From NCBI GenBank assembly GCA_000497835.1, contig KI547165.1:170198-226036 (forward strand): a stretch of 55,839 bases of DNA, written 5' to 3'. The stretch comes from a gamma proteobacterium L18. Its GTDB lineage: Bacteria; Pseudomonadota; Gammaproteobacteria; Pseudomonadales; Pseudomonadaceae. Of this stretch, positions 11,801 through 22,600 are shown piece by piece. The notes beneath the pieces are model-generated. The model did not search any database, was not told the DNA's origin, and saw only the letters and a list, made by a program, of their open reading frames with translations. Within the stretch, counting starts at the first letter, position 1. Each line of letters opens with the position of its first letter. Position numbers and translations under genes: made by a program.

Positions 11801-14800
11801 GCCCGCAGCGTCAGCCTGACCCTGGACGCCGACGCCACCCGCCAGTTGCTGCAACAGGCGCCCCAGGCCTACCGCGCCCGGGTCGACGACCTGCTGCTGA
11901 CCGCACTGGCGCAGACCCTGTGCGCCTGGACCGGCCAGCCTTCGGCGCTGGTGCAACTGGAAGGTCACGGCCGCGAGGAGCTGTTCGACGAACTGGACCT
12001 GAGCCGCAGCGTCGGCTGGTTCACCAGCGCCTACCCATTGCAGCTGACCCCGGCCGACAACGCCGGCGACAGCCTCAAGGCTATCAAGGAACAACTGCGC
12101 AGCGTGCCGCACAAGGGCCTGGGCCATGGCGTGCTGCGCTACCTGGCCGACCCGGCCAGCCGCGCCGCCATGGCCGCCTTGCCCCAGGCGCGCATCACCT
12201 TCAACTACCTGGGGCAGTTCGACCAGGGCTTCGCTGACGACGCCCTGTTGCGCCCGCTGGCCGAAGCGGGCGGTGCCCAGCACAGTGGCGACGCGGCGCT
12301 GGCCAATTGGCTGAGCGTCGATGGCCAGGTGTACGGCGGCGAGCTGACCCTGCGCTGGACCTTCAGCACGCAGCTGTTCCGCCCCGAGACCGTCGAACAG
12401 CTGGCCCAGGCCTACCAGCGCACGCTGCTGACCCTGATCGAGCACTGCCTGCAACCCCAGGCGGGCGGCATCACGCCGTCGGACTTCCCCCTGGCACGCC
12501 TGGATCAGGCGCAGCTCGATGCGCTGCCGCTGGGCTTCGAGGCCATAGAAGACGTGTTCCCCCTGACGCCGATGCAAGAGGGCCTGCTGCTGCACACCCT
12601 GCTGGAGCCGGGCACCGGCATCTATTTCATGCAGGACCGCTACAGCATCGACAGCGCCCTGGATGTGGCGCGTTTCGACCGCGCCTGGCGCGCCGTGGTG
12701 GCCCGCCATGAGGCTCTGCGGGCTTCGTTCTGCTGGAGTGCCGGCGAGCAGATGCTGCAGATCATCCACCGCGGCGATGGCGACGGCGTGGAGTTCCTGG
12801 ACTGGAGCGCGCTGCCCGCCGATCAGCACGAAGCGCGCCTGCAAGCGTTGCTGGAACGCGAACGCCTGGCCGGTTTCGCCTTGCTGGAGCGCCCGCCGCT
12901 GCACCTGCGCCTGATCCGCCTGGCGCCCGAGCAGCACTGGTTCATCATGAGCAACCACCACATCCTCATCGATGCCTGGTGCCGCTCGATCATGATGGGC
13001 GACTTCCTGGCCATCTATAAGGCCCTGGAGCAGGGCAGCGAAGCGCGCCTGGCGACGCCGCCGCGCTACCGTGAGTTCATCGCCTGGCTGCACAATCAGG
13101 GCCTGGAGACCTCGCAACAGTACTGGCGCCAGAGCCTGGCCGGCTTTGCCCGGCCCACCTACATCCCCAGCGACCGGCCGATCCTGCACGACAACGGTGG
13201 CATGCGCGTGGGCGACCTGCACAGCCGCCTGTTGCCCGAGCAGGGCGCACGGCTGCGCGAGCTGGCCCAGGCCCATCAATTGACCGTCAACACCTTCGCC
13301 CAGGCGGCCTGGGCCCTGGTGCTGCGTCGCTATAGCGGCGAGCGCGACGTGCTGTTCGGCGTCACCGTGGCCGGCCGCCCGGCCAGCCTGCCGCAGATGC
13401 AGCAGTGCGTGGGCCTGTTCATCAACAGCATCCCGCTGCGCGTGGCCATGCCGGCGCCGGGTGACCGGCTCAGTGTGCGCCAGTGGCTGCAGCAACTGTT
13501 CGAAACCAACCTGGCGTTGCGCGAGCACGAGCATCTGCCGCTGGTGAGCATTCAGGAATGCAGCGAGCTGCCCAAGGGCCAGGCGCTGTTCGACAGCCTG
13601 TTCGTGTTCGAGAACGCGCCGGTGGACGCCACCGTGCTGGAGGGCGCCGAGGGGCTCAACGCCAAGTCCGGCTCGGGCCGCACCCACACCAACTACCCGT
13701 TGACCGTGGTCTGCTACCCCGGCGACGACCTGGGCCTGCACCTGTCCTACGACCAGCGCTTCTTCGAGGCGGCCACCATCGAGCGTCTGCTGGGGGACTT
13801 CCAGCGCTTGCTGGTGGCCCTGGCCGATGGCTTCGAGCAGGACCTGGAGGACTTGCCGCTGCTGGCCGACGACGAGCGCCGCTTCGTGCTGCAAGGCTGC
13901 AACCAGAGCGAGCAGGCGTACCCGCTGCACCAGGGCTACGTGCCGCTGTTCGAGGCCCGCGTGGCTGCGCACCCCGAGCGTATCGCGGCCGCCTGCCTGG
14001 ATGAGCAGTGGCGCTACGGCGAGCTGGACCGCTACGCCAACCGCCTGGGCCACGCCCTGATCGCGGCCGGCGTGCAACCTGACCAGCCGGTGGCGCTGCT
14101 GGCCGAGCGTGGCTTGCCGCTGCTGGGCATGATCGTCGGCAGCCTCAAGGCGGGCGCCGGTTACCTGCCGCTGGACCCGGCGCACCCGCACCAACGCCTG
14201 GCCACCATCGTCGAACGCAGCCAGGCCCCGGTGCTGGTGTGCACCGCTGCCAGCCGGGCCCTGGCCGAACGCTTGCTGGACGAGCTGGGCTGCAGTGGCT
14301 GCCGCCCGCAGCTTGTGGTCTGGGAGGGTGTGCAGGCGGGGCAGGGCCGTGATACGGCGCCGGGCGTGGCGGTCAGCGGCCAGCACTTGGCCTACGTGAT
14401 CTACACCTCCGGCTCCACCGGCGTGCCCAAGGGCGTGGCGGTGCAGCAGGCAGGCATGCTCAACAACCAGCTGAGCAAGGTGCCGTACCTGTGCCTGGAC
14501 GAACGCGACGTGATCGCCCAGACCGCCTCGCAAAGCTTCGACATCTCGGTGTGGCAGTTCCTCACCGCCGCCCTGTGCGGGGCGCGGGTGCAGATCGTGC
14601 CGGACGCCATCGCCCATGACCCGGCTGCCTTGCTGAGCCATGTGCGTGACACCGGCATCACCGTGCTGGAGAGCGTGCCGTCGCTGATCCAGGGCCTGCT
14701 GGCCGAGCCCGCCGGGGCGCTGGACCGCCTGCGCTGGCTGCTGCCCACCGGCGAAGCCATGCCGCCGGCACTGGCCCGCCAGTGGCTGCACACCTACCCG

Positions 14801-15754
14801 ACAGTGCCGTTGGTGAACGCCTATGGCCCGGCCGAGTGCAGCGACGACGTGGCGCTGTTCAAGGTCGACGAAGCCTCGGTGGGCGGCAGCTACCTGCCCA
14901 TCGGCACGCCGACCGACAACAACCTGCTGTACCTGCTGGGCGACGACCTGGCACCGGTGCCGCTGTTGGCCGACGCCGAGCTGTTCATTGCCGGCACCGG
15001 CGTGGGGCGCGGCTACCTGGGCGACCCGGCGCGCACCGCCGCCAGCTTCCTGCCCAACCCGTTCGGCGCGCCGGGCGAGCGCCTGTACCGCAGCGGCGAC
15101 CTGGCGCGTCGGCGCCTGGACGGAGTGCTGGAATACGTCGGCCGGGTCGACCATCAGGTGAAAATTCGCGGCTACCGCATCGAGCTGGGTGAAATCGAAG
15201 CCCGCCTGCGTCAACTGCCTCAGGTGCGCGACGCCGCCGTGGCCGCCCAGCAGGCCGCCAGCGGGCATTACCTGGTGGGCTACGTGGTGGGCTGCGATGA
15301 CTGGCAGGCCATCAAGCAGCACCTGGGCCAGACCCTGCCCGAGTACATGGTGCCGCGCCATTGGCAGGTGCTGGAGCAGTTGCCGCTCAACGCCAACGGC
15401 AAGCTCGACCGCAAGGCCCTGCCGGCCCTGGAATTTGGCACCGCGGCCCAATACCAGGCGCCCTCCAGCGAGCTGGAACGCACCCTGGCCGATATCTGGG
15501 CGCAGGTGCTGGGCGTGGACCGCGTGGGTGTCACCGACAACTTCTTCGACCTGGGCGGGCATTCGTTGCTCGCCACCCAGATCGCCTCGCGGGTGCAGCA
15601 GGCGCTGCAACGCAACGTGCCGCTGCGGGCGATGTTCGAGTGCAGCACCGTGCAGGAACTGGCGCGGCATATCGACGAACTGGGCGGCAGCGCGCTGGAC
15701 CAGGACAAGGTCACCCGCATCGATGACCTGATGGCCAGGCTGGAAGCGCTGTGA
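2870..15754 (+). CDS. pvdL: Pyoverdine chromophore NRPS PvdL
   Basis: About 4294 residues. It builds the acylated Glu-D-Tyr-Dab precursor of the chromophore. Domain order, with the marker residue: fatty acyl-AMP ligase (core near 173), carrier (G-G-N-S, Ser 614), condensation (HH 803), adenylation 1 (core 1265), carrier (Ser 1653), condensation (HH 1845), adenylation 2 (core 2323), carrier (G-G-D-S, Ser 2716), epimerase (H-H-L-A-V-D-G near 2892, E-G-H-G-R-E), condensation (HH 3363), adenylation 3 (core 3845), carrier (Ser 4232). There is no thioesterase, so the chain passes to the next synthetase. Adenylation 3 reads D-I-W-E-L-T-A-D-D, which I know as a diaminobutyrate code; Glu and Tyr for modules 1 and 2 come from PvdL family knowledge. 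Start: ATG 2870 has GAGGA at 2854-2858. ATG 2846, 8 codons earlier, lacks a ribosome site but is possible. Confidence 0.97.
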   Translation: MATIFERPTSLAHALVRHAARQPEAPALRFLDGHSDEGVVLSYGQLDARARAMAAVLSERAGRGERALLLLPSGPDYVAGFFACLYAGVIAVPAYPPESMRPQHLERLVAIIGDAEPSVILTTAQLLPILRDTAQANGLAMPGLLAVDEIDTARGQGWVAQLPQPQDIAFLQYTSGSTATPKGVQVSQGNLEANAWLIRQGYGIDDGEVIVSWLPLYHDMGLIGGLLQGIYSGVMVVLMSPQYFLERPLRWLDAISRFGGTISGGPDFAYRLCHERIADSKLAGLDLSRWRVAFSGAELIRQDSLDDFAARFAACGFTPRAYLASYGLAEATLFVSGSRPGQGIDALTLDAEALAANQARAGHGAHLMSCGWPQPEHEVQILDPVTQQVLAPGAVGEICSTGPSVAQGYWRNPEASARAFVQRDGRTWLRTGDLGFLHEGQLYVSGRLKDMLIIRGQNLYPQDIERTVETRVEAVRKGRVAVFALQHQGVEAFGIAAEVGRRAQKQQPLQSLIEQVRAQVADVHREAPAVVLLLEPGSLPKTSSGKLQRSACAAQWRDGSLACVAQWQAGQGAVATSPAVTEALPEHVARLWREALKVQALEPGASFFSQGGNSIQAIQMIAELRDELGVELSLRTLYEAPGLDDFTAQVQALARGEPPQAPIMRAPGQPVPLTPAQHRLWLMWQLQPNSTAYNIPGGLRLRGELDRPALTRAFQALVQRHEALRSCFVEQDGVAVQQVMDGADFTVLHDDLSEVAPELREELAQAIVDQETNTPFDLEEGALLRVRLVQVDEQEHLLLVTVHHIVADGWSFAILLDEFARLYADASAALPTLPISHGDYLAWLQARPVDTAPLLAYWQNQLGGEREALALPLDHARSPGASPAQRLSLNLPAALCQQVAATAKAQGVSTFMLMLAAWQVLLHRYTGQADIRVGVPSATREHRHSQGLVGFFINTQVLRNQVDGRAGFAALLASVRTTVLDAHAHQALDYEQVSAALGDAAGFEVMFNHLQRDSGALRRLPGLFAEELPWHSREAKFDLQLHSEQDAQGRLRVSFDYAQALFEASTIERLSGHFVTLLGALCSDPQQPVGDIALLDERQLVQQQAWGTAPQTEPDWLLPARLAAQAARTPQHIAMTYAAQTLTYAALDRAANALALRLREQGVGPEVRVGVLGERSLALMVALVAIAKAGGVYVPLDPDYPRERLAFMLQDSAIALLLGQQSLLDSLAANTGVATLALDDVATGPGSDSAPSLALHPDNLAYVIYTSGSTGQPKAVGVSHGALAERLNWMQQQYAINEQDVLLQKASLSFDVSLWECFLPLIAGSRLALAGDGDHRDPRRLVALVREHGVTVLHFVPPLLQLFIEEAQVEQCISLRQLFSGGEALPADLCRRVHERLPGVALHNRYGPTESAINITHWPCSADAGARVPIGRPLSNAVVQIRDDHWQVAAAGARGELLLGGNALARGYLGQPGLTAARFLPADGGARLYRSGDLARWRHDGALDYLGRLDEQVKLRGVRIEIEEIRDALLQQSGVQQAAVVLAQGAGGGQLLAYLVVEGEEAPAVLATRIRQALQQRLPEAMIPAHILRLAALPLGPTGKLDRRALPQPDLSVRDYREPRDTLERELAAIWAQVLELDRVGLDDDFFELGGHSLLATRIVSRARQAFDVELPLRSLFESRRLQDFAAWVARAKAEGQVDGQGAIALVDRGQRVALSYSQQRMWFLWQLDPQSPAYNVGGMARLRGTLHVDAFERALQALIHRHESLRTTFPSEDGKAWQQVRAQSDVTMQWLDISTQAPAQRAASLTRLADEQAHAPFDLEHGPLLRVCLVKSGEREHHLLLTLHHIVTEGWAMDIFARELGALYEAFVDDRESPLAPLPVQYLDYSAWHRGWLEGGEMQRQLDYWRAQLGGEQPLLALPADRPRPAVQSHHGELHRFDLDAQLARQVTRFNSERGLTLFMTMTAALSVLLYRYSGQDDLRIGVPVANRIRPESEGLIGAFLNTQVLRIRPHGQMSVEALLAQVRQVAIDGQSHQDVPFDQLVETLQPERSAAWNPLFQVMCNVQRWEFQQQRQLAGEVQVDYLVNDARATKFDLNLEVTDFDEQLRCCLTYSTDLFDAERIARMAEHWQHLLRAMLANPEQCLSELPLLADHERQALVAAGRGDAPVAQIDTVHALFERQALATPDGLAVTCAGRSLSYAQLNAQANRLAHHLTALGVGPEVRVGLALRRSVDLVVGLLAILKAGGAYVPLDPEYPHERLRYMIEDSGLAVLLGHDELLGQGTLPTGVHAWSLEQDQAALAAYPASSPAERCHAGHLAYMIYTSGSTGLPKGVAVDQGPLAMHCLAVGKLFGTTPADCELHFYSINFDAASERLLVPLLFGAHVVLREQGQWDAEAICTLIRAHNINVLGFTPSYGGQLAQWLRSRDERLPVRLCITGGEALTPEHVHTLRDTFAPQTLFNAYGPTETVVMPTACTVAAALAVEAANVPIGRVVGARQLHVLDADLAQVPAGATGELYVGGQGLARGYHGRAGLSAERFVADPFDATGGCRLYRTGDLVRQCADGQLEYLGRIDHQVKVRGFRIELGEIEARLLAHEQVREAVVLAIDGPSGKQLAGYLLADDNLDLAQVRAHLHHGLPEHMVPTHLMVLAQFPLTANGKLDRRALPAPDLSAGQHAYQAPQTAVERGLAEVWQGVLGVAQVGVDDNFFALGGDSILSIQVVSRARQVGIHFTAKDLFQHQTVRTLAGAARQSEQVSIDQGPVTGASALTPIQHWFFDQDLAAPQHWNQSLLLGAEQPLQAPLLEQALQALASHHDALRLRFAADADGQWQAHYAAIDADQALLWQGEAHSADQRLALFEQAQRSLDLQHGPLLRAVLVPGDQPRLLLAIHHLAVDGVSWRVLLEDLQTAYRQLQQGQAIRLPAKTSAVRDWARRLGAYAGSESLREEAHWWQAQLRNAPADLPRDFTGSPNLERDARSVSLTLDADATRQLLQQAPQAYRARVDDLLLTALAQTLCAWTGQPSALVQLEGHGREELFDELDLSRSVGWFTSAYPLQLTPADNAGDSLKAIKEQLRSVPHKGLGHGVLRYLADPASRAAMAALPQARITFNYLGQFDQGFADDALLRPLAEAGGAQHSGDAALANWLSVDGQVYGGELTLRWTFSTQLFRPETVEQLAQAYQRTLLTLIEHCLQPQAGGITPSDFPLARLDQAQLDALPLGFEAIEDVFPLTPMQEGLLLHTLLEPGTGIYFMQDRYSIDSALDVARFDRAWRAVVARHEALRASFCWSAGEQMLQIIHRGDGDGVEFLDWSALPADQHEARLQALLERERLAGFALLERPPLHLRLIRLAPEQHWFIMSNHHILIDAWCRSIMMGDFLAIYKALEQGSEARLATPPRYREFIAWLHNQGLETSQQYWRQSLAGFARPTYIPSDRPILHDNGGMRVGDLHSRLLPEQGARLRELAQAHQLTVNTFAQAAWALVLRRYSGERDVLFGVTVAGRPASLPQMQQCVGLFINSIPLRVAMPAPGDRLSVRQWLQQLFETNLALREHEHLPLVSIQECSELPKGQALFDSLFVFENAPVDATVLEGAEGLNAKSGSGRTHTNYPLTVVCYPGDDLGLHLSYDQRFFEAATIERLLGDFQRLLVALADGFEQDLEDLPLLADDERRFVLQGCNQSEQAYPLHQGYVPLFEARVAAHPERIAAACLDEQWRYGELDRYANRLGHALIAAGVQPDQPVALLAERGLPLLGMIVGSLKAGAGYLPLDPAHPHQRLATIVERSQAPVLVCTAASRALAERLLDELGCSGCRPQLVVWEGVQAGQGRDTAPGVAVSGQHLAYVIYTSGSTGVPKGVAVQQAGMLNNQLSKVPYLCLDERDVIAQTASQSFDISVWQFLTAALCGARVQIVPDAIAHDPAALLSHVRDTGITVLESVPSLIQGLLAEPAGALDRLRWLLPTGEAMPPALARQWLHTYPTVPLVNAYGPAECSDDVALFKVDEASVGGSYLPIGTPTDNNLLYLLGDDLAPVPLLADAELFIAGTGVGRGYLGDPARTAASFLPNPFGAPGERLYRSGDLARRRLDGVLEYVGRVDHQVKIRGYRIELGEIEARLRQLPQVRDAAVAAQQAASGHYLVGYVVGCDDWQAIKQHLGQTLPEYMVPRHWQVLEQLPLNANGKLDRKALPALEFGTAAQYQAPSSELERTLADIWAQVLGVDRVGVTDNFFDLGGHSLLATQIASRVQQALQRNVPLRAMFECSTVQELARHIDELGGSALDQDKVTRIDDLMARLEAL

Positions 15755-15777
15755 TCGCCATGACCCGTTTCACCTCA

Positions 15778-15797
15778 CCGGGCGCCTGTGCGCCCGG
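15778..15797 (+). terminator. Hairpin between pvdL and pvdH (possible attenuator)
   Basis: A perfect 8-bp stem (CCGGGCGC at 15778-15785, GCGCCCGG at 15790-15797) with a 4-base loop. It is not followed directly by a T-run; a short TTTTT occurs at 15811. It may stabilise the pvdL mRNA end or partly stop transcription before pvdH; it is not a clear terminator. Confidence 0.4.
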
Positions 15798-15839
15798 GCA
15801 CACCCCCGGCTTTTTGACTTCTTTCTCAGGAGCACCACG

Positions 15840-17234
15840 ATGAGCACAGTGTTGGCCGAACAACCCGGCATCAGCGACGTCGACGAAAAGGATTACCAGT
15901 TCGAGGACAACCCCATCCTGGCCCGTCAGAAGCTGCAGGAATCCAATGCCCGCAGTTACCCGCGCCGCATCCCCCTGGCGCTCAAGCGTGGCCGTGGCAT
16001 CCACGTCGAAGACGTGGAGGGGCGCACCTTTATCGACTGCCTGGCCGGTGCCGGCACCCTGGCACTGGGGCACAACCACCCGGTGGTGATCGACGCCATT
16101 CGCCAGGTGCTGGATGACGAGCTGCCGTTGCACACCCTGGACCTGAGCACGCCGGTCAAGGACCGCTTCGTGCAGGACCTGTTCGCCGCGCTGCCGCCGG
16201 CCTTTGCCCGTCAGGCCAAGATCCAGTTCACCGGCCCCACCGGCACCGACGCGGTCGAGGCGGCGCTCAAGCTGGTGCGCATCGCCACCGGCCGCAGCAC
16301 CGTCATTGCCTTCCAGGGCGGCTACCACGGCATGAGCCAGGGCGCGTTGAGCCTGATGGGCAACCTCAAGGCCAAGACCTCGTTGGGCTCACTGCTCAGC
16401 CAGGGCGTGCAGTTCATGCCGTTCCCCTATGACTATCGCTGCCCCTTCGGCCTGGGTGGCGAGAAAGGCGTGGAGGTCAACCTGCGCTACCTGGACAACC
16501 TGCTCAACGACCCCGAAAGCGGCGTGCAGCCACCCGCCGCGGTGATCGTCGAAGTGGTGCAGGGCGAGGGCGGCGTGATCCCGGCGGCGGACGCCTGGTT
16601 GCGCGGCGTGCGGGAAATCACCGCACGCGCCGGTGTGGCACTGATCATCGACGAAATCCAGACCGGCTTTGGCCGCACCGGCAAGCTGTTCGCCTTCGAG
16701 CACGCCAGCATCGTCCCTGACGTGGTGGTGCTGTCCAAGGCCATCGGCGGCAGCCTGCCGCTGTCGGTGATGGTCTACCGCGACTGGCTCGACACCTGGC
16801 AGCCGGGCGCCCACGCCGGCACCTTCCGCGGCAACCAGATGGCCATGGCCGCAGGTTCGGCGGTGATCCGCTACATCAAGTCCGAGCACCTGGTGCAGCA
16901 CGCCGCCGACATGGGCCAACGCTTGCGTGAGCACCTGCAGGGCCTGCAACGCCACACCCCGCAACTGGGCGACGTGCGTGGCCGCGGGCTGATGCTGGGC
17001 GTGGAAGTGGTGGACCCCGACGGCAAGGCCGACGTGCTCGGCCACCCGCCGGTGAACCCGATCCTGGCCAGCCGCATCCAGCGCGAGTGCCTCAAGCGCG
17101 GCCTGATCATCGAATTGGGCGGCCGCCACGGCAGCGTGGTGCGCTTCCTGCCACCGCTGATCATCACCGCCCAGCAGGTGGACGAAGTGGCGGGCATCTT
17201 CGCCCGGGCGGTGGGGGTGGCGGTGGTGGGGTGA
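15840..17234 (+). CDS. pvdH: Diaminobutyrate-2-oxoglutarate aminotransferase PvdH
   Basis: 464 residues, the usual length for this class III (PLP fold type I) aminotransferase. It makes L-2,4-diaminobutyrate from aspartate semialdehyde, the third residue loaded by PvdL. Visible features: [11 protein letters not shown] in the cofactor phosphate region, the [13 protein letters not shown] motif holding the PLP aspartate, and the Schiff-base lysine in L-S-K-A-I-G-G (about K300). AGGAG at 15828-15832 sits 7 bases before the ATG. The gene lies 85 bases after pvdL with no iron-starvation box between them, so it is probably read through from the pvdL promoter. Cytoplasmic. Confidence 0.95.
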   Translation: MSTVLAEQPGISDVDEKDYQFEDNPILARQKLQESNARSYPRRIPLALKRGRGIHVEDVEGRTFIDCLAGAGTLALGHNHPVVIDAIRQVLDDELPLHTLDLSTPVKDRFVQDLFAALPPAFARQAKIQFTGPTGTDAVEAALKLVRIATGRSTVIAFQGGYHGMSQGALSLMGNLKAKTSLGSLLSQGVQFMPFPYDYRCPFGLGGEKGVEVNLRYLDNLLNDPESGVQPPAAVIVEVVQGEGGVIPAADAWLRGVREITARAGVALIIDEIQTGFGRTGKLFAFEHASIVPDVVVLSKAIGGSLPLSVMVYRDWLDTWQPGAHAGTFRGNQMAMAAGSAVIRYIKSEHLVQHAADMGQRLREHLQGLQRHTPQLGDVRGRGLMLGVEVVDPDGKADVLGHPPVNPILASRIQRECLKRGLIIELGGRHGSVVRFLPPLIITAQQVDEVAGIFARAVGVAVVG

Positions 17235-17250
17235 CAGCGTCGCGATAACG

Positions 17251-17398
17251 GTGGGAGCAAAGCTTGCTCGCGATGCAGGCGACGCGGTTTTTCCGGACTA
17301 CCGCGTCGATGCCATCGCGAGCAAGCTTTGCTCCCACAGTGTTAACCCGGATACAGGTGTAAGCCTCAACACTGTGGGAGCAAAGCTTGCTCGCGAGA
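17251..17398. repeat. REP/BIME cluster between pvdH and mbtH
   Basis: A palindrome at 17251-17339 with arms GTGGGAGCAAAGCTTGCTCG and its reverse complement, then a half copy at 17373-17398. A further fragment at 17431-17455 ('tcccacagtgtgtacctcc') matches the spacer found in the two flanking clusters (2611-2650 and 55697-55738, reverse-complemented). It probably stops or stabilises the pvdL-pvdH transcript. Confidence 0.8.
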
Positions 17399-17461
17399 GG
17401 CCGGTGCAGGTTGCCCACAACCATAGAATCTCCCACAGTGTGTACCTCCACAAGCACACCT

Positions 17462-17485
17462 TAATTTCCGCTCACCCTCACTCGT
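17462..17485 (+). promoter_or_regulatory. Iron-starvation box for mbtH-thioesterase
   Basis: TAATT at 17462-17466 and CGT at 17483-17485, 16 bases apart; the same one-base variant as at pvdL. It lies 35 bases before the mbtH ATG and implies that mbtH and the thioesterase form their own transcript. Confidence 0.7.
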
Positions 17486-17520
17486 ATTGATTACACATTC
17501 ACCCTCAAGGAGCACCACCC

Positions 17521-17751
17521 ATGACCTCAGTATTCGACCGTGAAGACATCCTGTTCCAGGTCGTGATCAACCACGAAGAGCAATATTCCATCTGGCCCGA
17601 CTACAAGGCGGTGCCCAACGGCTGGCGCACCGTGGGCAAGAGCGGTTTCAAGAAAGAGTGCCTGGCCTACATCGAAGAGGTGTGGACCGACATGCGTCCG
17701 CTCAGCCTGCGCCAGCACATGGACAAACAAGCAGCCCTGGCGGCGCAATGA
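17521..17751 (+). CDS. MbtH-family NRPS accessory protein
   Basis: 76 residues with the whole family signature: [10 protein letters not shown], then [18 protein letters not shown] and [10 protein letters not shown]. These small cytoplasmic proteins bind adenylation domains and raise their activity or solubility; the natural partners here are the three pyoverdine synthetases. AAGGAG lies a few bases before the ATG. The thioesterase gene starts 10 bases after its stop codon, so the two are co-transcribed. Family assignment is secure; which adenylation domains depend on it cannot be read from sequence. Confidence 0.95.
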   Translation: MTSVFDREDILFQVVINHEEQYSIWPDYKAVPNGWRTVGKSGFKKECLAYIEEVWTDMRPLSLRQHMDKQAALAAQ

Positions 17752-17761
17752 GGGGCTGACC

Positions 17762-18478
17762 ATGGCCAATGTGCAACTGTTCTGCCTGCCTTATTCGGGT
17801 GCCAGCGCCATGGTCTACAGCCGCTGGCGGCGCGCCGTGCCCTCGTGGCTGAGCGTGCTGCCGGTAGAGTTGCCCGGCCGCGGCGCGCGTCTGGGCGAAC
17901 CCTTGCAGACGGACATGGCGGCGTTGGCGCGCCAGCTGGCGGCGGAAATCCTGCCCAGGATCCACGGCCCGTACGCGTTGTTCGGGCACAGCCTGGGGGC
18001 ATTGCTGGCCTTCGAAATCGCCCACGCGCTGCGCGACGCTGGCGCGCCGCCGCCCTTGGCGTTGATTGCCTCGGGCACGGCGGCGCCGACGCGTCGCGAA
18101 GACTATGAGCGCGGGTTTGCCGACCCCAAGAGCGACGAGGAGCTCAAGGCGCAACTGCGCGATCTGCAGGGCACGCCCCCTGAGGTACTGGCCAACCAGG
18201 AACTGATGGAACTGACCCTGCCGATCCTGCGGGCCGATTTCCTGATGTGCGGCCGCTACGCCTACCGCCAGCGCCCGCCGCTGGAGTGCGCGCTGCACGT
18301 GCTGGGCGGCGCCGACGACCGGGCCAGCCAGGGGCAACTGGTGGCCTGGCAACGCGAAGGCCGCGGCAGCTTCATCCTGGACATGCTGCCTGGCGGGCAT
18401 TTCTTCCTCCACGAGCACGAAGCCCGGGTGCTGCGCCTGCTGGCCAGCCAGCTGCCGCGTCGCGCGGTCGCCGTGTAG
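17762..18478 (+). CDS. pvdG: Type II (editing) thioesterase, PvdG-like
   Basis: 238 residues, typical for stand-alone NRPS thioesterases. Alpha/beta-hydrolase fold: L-P-Y-S-G-A-S-A at the start, V-E-L-P-G-R-G-A-R, nucleophile elbow G-H-S-L-G-A (Ser about 77), an aspartate in G-G-A-D-D, and the histidine in G-G-H-F-F-L. Such enzymes clear mis-primed or stalled carrier domains during synthesis in the cytoplasm. Co-transcribed with mbtH (10-base gap). It ends 25 bases from the convergent reductase gene. PvdG is the best-fitting name by family and context; the exact substrate preference is unknown. Confidence 0.9.
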   Translation: MANVQLFCLPYSGASAMVYSRWRRAVPSWLSVLPVELPGRGARLGEPLQTDMAALARQLAAEILPRIHGPYALFGHSLGALLAFEIAHALRDAGAPPPLALIASGTAAPTRREDYERGFADPKSDEELKAQLRDLQGTPPEVLANQELMELTLPILRADFLMCGRYAYRQRPPLECALHVLGGADDRASQGQLVAWQREGRGSFILDMLPGGHFFLHEHEARVLRLLASQLPRRAVAV

Positions 18479-18503
18479 CCGCTGCAACCCGGCCACGGGG
18501 GCG

Positions 18504-19451
18504 TCAGTCCAGCGCGCGCCCCAGGCGCCAGTAGCCCATGAAGGTCAGGGCGCGTTTGTCGAGACCCAATTCGCTTACCCAGTGCCGCCGGATGGCCATG
18601 ACGGCGGCGGATTCGCCGGCGACCCAGGCGTAGAACTGATTGTCCTGCGGCTTGGCCAGGTCCCATAGCACTTGGGTTTCGATGTCCACGTCGGCAACCG
18701 CTTGCGTGTTGTCCAGGCGCGGTGCCTTGGCCAGCAGGGTAGCGCGTGCCCTGGCTGCCTGGACCATGCCCTCGCCATGTTCGATGCCTAGCTCGTCGCG
18801 CGCCAGCCAGGTGACGTCGGTGCCGAGCAGGGCGAGTCGATCACTGGCGTGGGGCACTTCGATAAAGGCTTCGATCTGCGGTGGCGGCGACACCTGGGCC
18901 AGTTCCTCGAGAATCCCGGCAATGGCCGGCAGCGCCGTTTCATCGCCGATCAGCAGCACGTGGCGTACGCCCTGGGGCGGCTGCCATTCGTAGCCGCCGG
19001 GGTCGCCGGGTTCGTCGCAGGGGGCCACCATCTGCAGGCGGTCCCCTGGCCTTGCGTGGGTGGCCCAGCGCGACGCAGGGCCATTCTCACCGTGCAACAC
19101 GAACTCCACGTCCACCTCGCCAGCGTCGGCACGCAGGGCGCGGATGGTGTAGGTGCGCATTGGCGGTCGCCGCGTCGGCTCGATGGCGCGCAAGGCCTGG
19201 TGCCAGTTGCCCACCAGGGGCAATTGCGCGGGTTGGCCATCAGCGCCAGGGAACAGCAGTTTGATGCGCTGGTCCGGCGCCAGGGTGCGCATGTGCGCCA
19301 CCTGGGGGCCGGTGAACACCAGGCGCGTCAGCGACGGCGTCACCTCGATGCGCTGTTTCAATTGCACATCGAAAATCCGGTAGCTGGCGCGTTTGCCGGG
19401 TACGGCCTGGTTCGCCAGTTTGCGCAGGTTGTTGGCCAGGGAGGTAAGCAT
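18504..19451 (-). CDS. Siderophore-interacting protein (FAD-dependent ferric-siderophore reductase)
   Basis: 315 residues of the ViuB/SIP family. FAD-binding half: R-T-Y-T-I-R, then a conserved H-G-E-N-G-P-A-S-R-W-A stretch. NAD(P)H-binding half: L-L-I-G-D-E-T-A-L-P-A-I and W-V-A-G-E-S-A, ending with L-T-F-M-G-Y-W-R-L-G. These cytoplasmic enzymes reduce Fe3+ held by imported siderophores. It has no signal peptide. It is transcribed divergently from the second synthetase gene, and a perfect iron-starvation box points at it, so it should be made together with pyoverdine. This is unexpected because ferripyoverdine is normally reduced in the periplasm by the Fpv system. It may serve a different siderophore. 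Family call is secure; the substrate is inference. Confidence 0.92.
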   Translation of the reverse strand: MLTSLANNLRKLANQAVPGKRASYRIFDVQLKQRIEVTPSLTRLVFTGPQVAHMRTLAPDQRIKLLFPGADGQPAQLPLVGNWHQALRAIEPTRRPPMRTYTIRALRADAGEVDVEFVLHGENGPASRWATHARPGDRLQMVAPCDEPGDPGGYEWQPPQGVRHVLLIGDETALPAIAGILEELAQVSPPPQIEAFIEVPHASDRLALLGTDVTWLARDELGIEHGEGMVQAARARATLLAKAPRLDNTQAVADVDIETQVLWDLAKPQDNQFYAWVAGESAAVMAIRRHWVSELGLDKRALTFMGYWRLGRALD

Positions 19452-19489
19452 TCAGGGGCCGCCTTTTGGCTGAGGGTGTATCAGGGTGT

Positions 19490-19513
19490 ACGAAACCGGT
19501 GCGGCGATATTTA
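19490..19513 (-). promoter_or_regulatory. Iron-starvation box for the siderophore-interacting protein
   Basis: On the minus strand TAAAT (plus 19509-19513) and CGT (plus 19490-19492) are separated by exactly 16 bases, a full match to the motif. It points away from the box at 19539-19562, so the 166-base intergenic region holds back-to-back promoters. Confidence 0.85.
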
Positions 19514-19538
19514 CCCGGCGTGCTGCAGGCGCAAAGGC

Positions 19539-19562
19539 TAAATCAGCCCGGGGTTGCTTCGT
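19539..19562 (+). promoter_or_regulatory. Iron-starvation box for NRPS 2
   Basis: TAAAT at 19539-19543 and CGT at 19560-19562 with a 16-base spacer, preceded by GGC as in classic PvdS promoters. About 55 bases before the synthetase ATG. Confidence 0.88.
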
Positions 19563-19617
19563 CTTTGGGGGATGACTGGGCCCCAGGTCCCGCTTCCGAT
19601 CCTCAAGGACGCCATGC

Positions 19618-22600
19618 ATGAATGCCGAAGATTCATTGAAACTCGCTCGTCGCTTTATCGAACTGCCTGCGCCCAAGCGCCAATTGTTCCTGGCCGGGCT
19701 GCAGCAAGAGGGGGTCGATTTCTCCCTGTTCCCGATACCTGCCGGCGTTGGCGGCAGCGAGCGTGACGGCCTGTCCTACGCCCAGCAGCGCATGGCGTTC
19801 CTGTGGCAGTTGGCGCCCCAGGGCGCTGCGTATAACCTGCCCATGGCCGTGCGCCTCAATGGCCCGCTGAACGAAGCAGCCCTGCAGGCTGCCTTCGACC
19901 AGCTGGTGGTGCGTCACGAGAGCCTGCGCACCCACCTGCAGGCGGACGGCGATCAGTTGCGCCAGCAGGTGTCGGCACCTGCGGCGGTGCAAATCGTCCG
20001 CCATGACCTGAGCCACCTGCCAGCTGATGCGCGTGAAGCACAGGTCGCGACACTGGCCGATGACGAAGCGCAAGCCCCCTTCGACCTGCTGCGCGGCCCG
20101 TTGTGGCGGGTACAGCTGCTGCACCTGGGCCCGCAGGCACACGTGCTGTTGCTGACCTTGCACCACATCATCGCCGATGGCTGGTCGCTGAACGTGCTGA
20201 TCAACGAGTTCACGCGCCTTTACGATGGCGCCTGCAGCGATGTCGATGCCGTGCTGCCGATGCTGCCCGTGCAGTACCGCGATTACGCGGTGTGGCAGCG
20301 CAGCTGGCTGGAAGCCGGCGAGCAGGCCCGGCAACTGGCCTACTGGCAGGCCAAGCTGGGCGACGATCACGGCCCGCTGGAACTGGCCTTTGATCGTCCG
20401 CGCCCCGCCACGCCCAGCCACCGGGGTGCCCGCCATGCGCTTGAGCTGCCGCCAGCGCTGGTCGAGCGCCTCAGCGCGTTGGCCAAAAGCCAGGGCGCGA
20501 CGCTGTTCATGGTGTTGCTGGCTTCGTTCAAGCTGCTGTTGCAGCGCTACAGCGGTCAACGCGCAATCCGCGTCGGCGTGCCGGTTGCCAACCGTCACCG
20601 CGAGGAGGTGGAAGGCTTGATCGGGTGTTTCATCAACACCCAGGTGCTGCACACTGACATCGACCCGCTGATGGACGTGGCCGAGCTGCTGCGGCGGGTC
20701 AAGGACACGGCGTTGGGCGCCCAGGCGCATCAGGACCTGCCGTTCGAACGCCTGGTGGAAGCGCTGGCGCTGGACCGCAGCGCCCGCCACAGCCCCTTGT
20801 TCCAGGTGCTGTTCAACCATCAGTCCACCATTGCCGACGCCGGGCAGATCCGCCTGCACGACGGCCTGGCGCTGGAAAAACTGGCGCTGCAAAAGCACAG
20901 TGCCCGCTTTGACCTGGCGCTGGACACCTTCGAGAGCGGCGGTCGCCTTCAGGCCATATTCACCTACGCACTGGACCTGTTCGACGAACACACCGTGGTC
21001 GGCATGGGCCAGCATTGGCTGACCCTGCTCGAAGGCTTGGCGGCCAATGCCGGCAGCGTGGTGGGCGAGTTGGCCCTGGGTACGGAGCAGGGCGCGGCGC
21101 CCCTGCCGTCGGTGGCGGCGCCGCATCTGTGCATCCACACCCTGATCGAAACCGCGGCCCAGGCTGACCCGCAACGCCTGGCCGCGGTCAGCGGCCAGGA
21201 CTCGATCACCTACGCCGCACTGCAGGCACGGGCCGATGCCCTGGCCCAGGCGTTGCTCGATATCGGTGTGCAGGTGGATGAACGGGTAGCGGTGGTCGCC
21301 GACCGTTCGATCGACATGCTGGTGGGCCTGCTGGCCGTGCTCAAGGCCGGCGCTGCCTACCTGCCGCTGGAACCGGACCTGCCGGCGGCGCGGCTGGCGT
21401 TCATGCTGGCCGACAGTGGCGTCAAGCGGGTGCTGGGGCGCATCGACCAGGCCAGCCTGCCGCTGGACGTGACCTGCGTGGACCTGGGGGGCGAGCATCG
21501 TGCCTTGCCGCTGCGCCAGGTGCCGGTCAGTGCAGGCAACCTGGCGTATGTGATCTATACCTCCGGCACCACGGGCACGCCCAAGGGCGTGGCGGTCAGC
21601 CACGGCGCGCTGGCCAACTACGTGCACGGGGTGACGGCGCGCCTGCCGATGGATGAACTGCAGCAGTTGGCCATGGTGACCACGCCGGCGGCCGACCTGG
21701 GCCATACGGTGTTGTTCGGCGCGCTGTGCAATGGCAAGACCCTGCACCTGCTGAGCAAGGATCAGGTGCTGGATGCCGACACCTTCGCCGCCTACCTGCG
21801 CGAACACCGCATCGATGCCCTGAAGACCGTGCCTTCGCACCTGCAGGCGATGCTGGCTGCCGGTGCCGCAGCGTTGCCTGCGCGCTGTCTGATTCTGGGC
21901 GGGGAAGCCTGCACCCAGGCCCTGCTGGGCCGTATCGCCGCGCTGGCGCCGACGCTGGCGGTGATCAACCACTACGGCCCCACCGAAACCACCGTGGGCG
22001 TGTTGACCCATGCCCTGGATCAACAGCCCTTGCTGGGTCGGCCGCTGGCCAACAGCCGTGCCTACGTGCTGGACAGCTGCCTGCAGGCGGTGCCGGGCGC
22101 TGCTCGCGGCGAGCTGCACATTGCCGGCGCGGGGCTGGCCCGCGGCTACCTGGGGCGCCCAGGATTGACCGCCGAGCGCTTCGTGCCCGACCCCACGGGG
22201 GCCGTCGGCGAGCGGATGTACCGCAGTGGCGACTGGGTACGCGAGTGCGCCGGCGGCGCGCTGCAGTTCGCCGGGCGCATGGACGGCCAGGTGAAAATCC
22301 GCGGCTATCGCGTGGAGCTGGCGGAAATCGACACCTGCCTGCGTCAGCAGCCGGGCATCGACAACCTGGTGGTACGCGTGGTGGGCCAGGGCGCCGAAGC
22401 GCAACTGGCCGCCTACCTGGTGCCCCAGGCCTGGCCGGCGGACGATGACGCCCGTCGGGTGTTTACCGACCAGATGCGCGCCGCCCTGCGCCTGACGTTG
22501 CCCGAGCACCTGGTGCCGCAGTACCTGGTGTTGCTTGAGCATTTGCCGGTGACCGCCAACGGCAAGGTTGACCTCAAGGCGCTGCCCGAGCCGCTGGCCA

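Noticed and set aside
2804..15670. 4288-codon stop-free frame on the minus strand opposite pvdL
   Set aside because: It is a by-product of extreme GC at third codon positions in pvdL; the translation is rich in Q, A, G, H and V without any recognisable domain.
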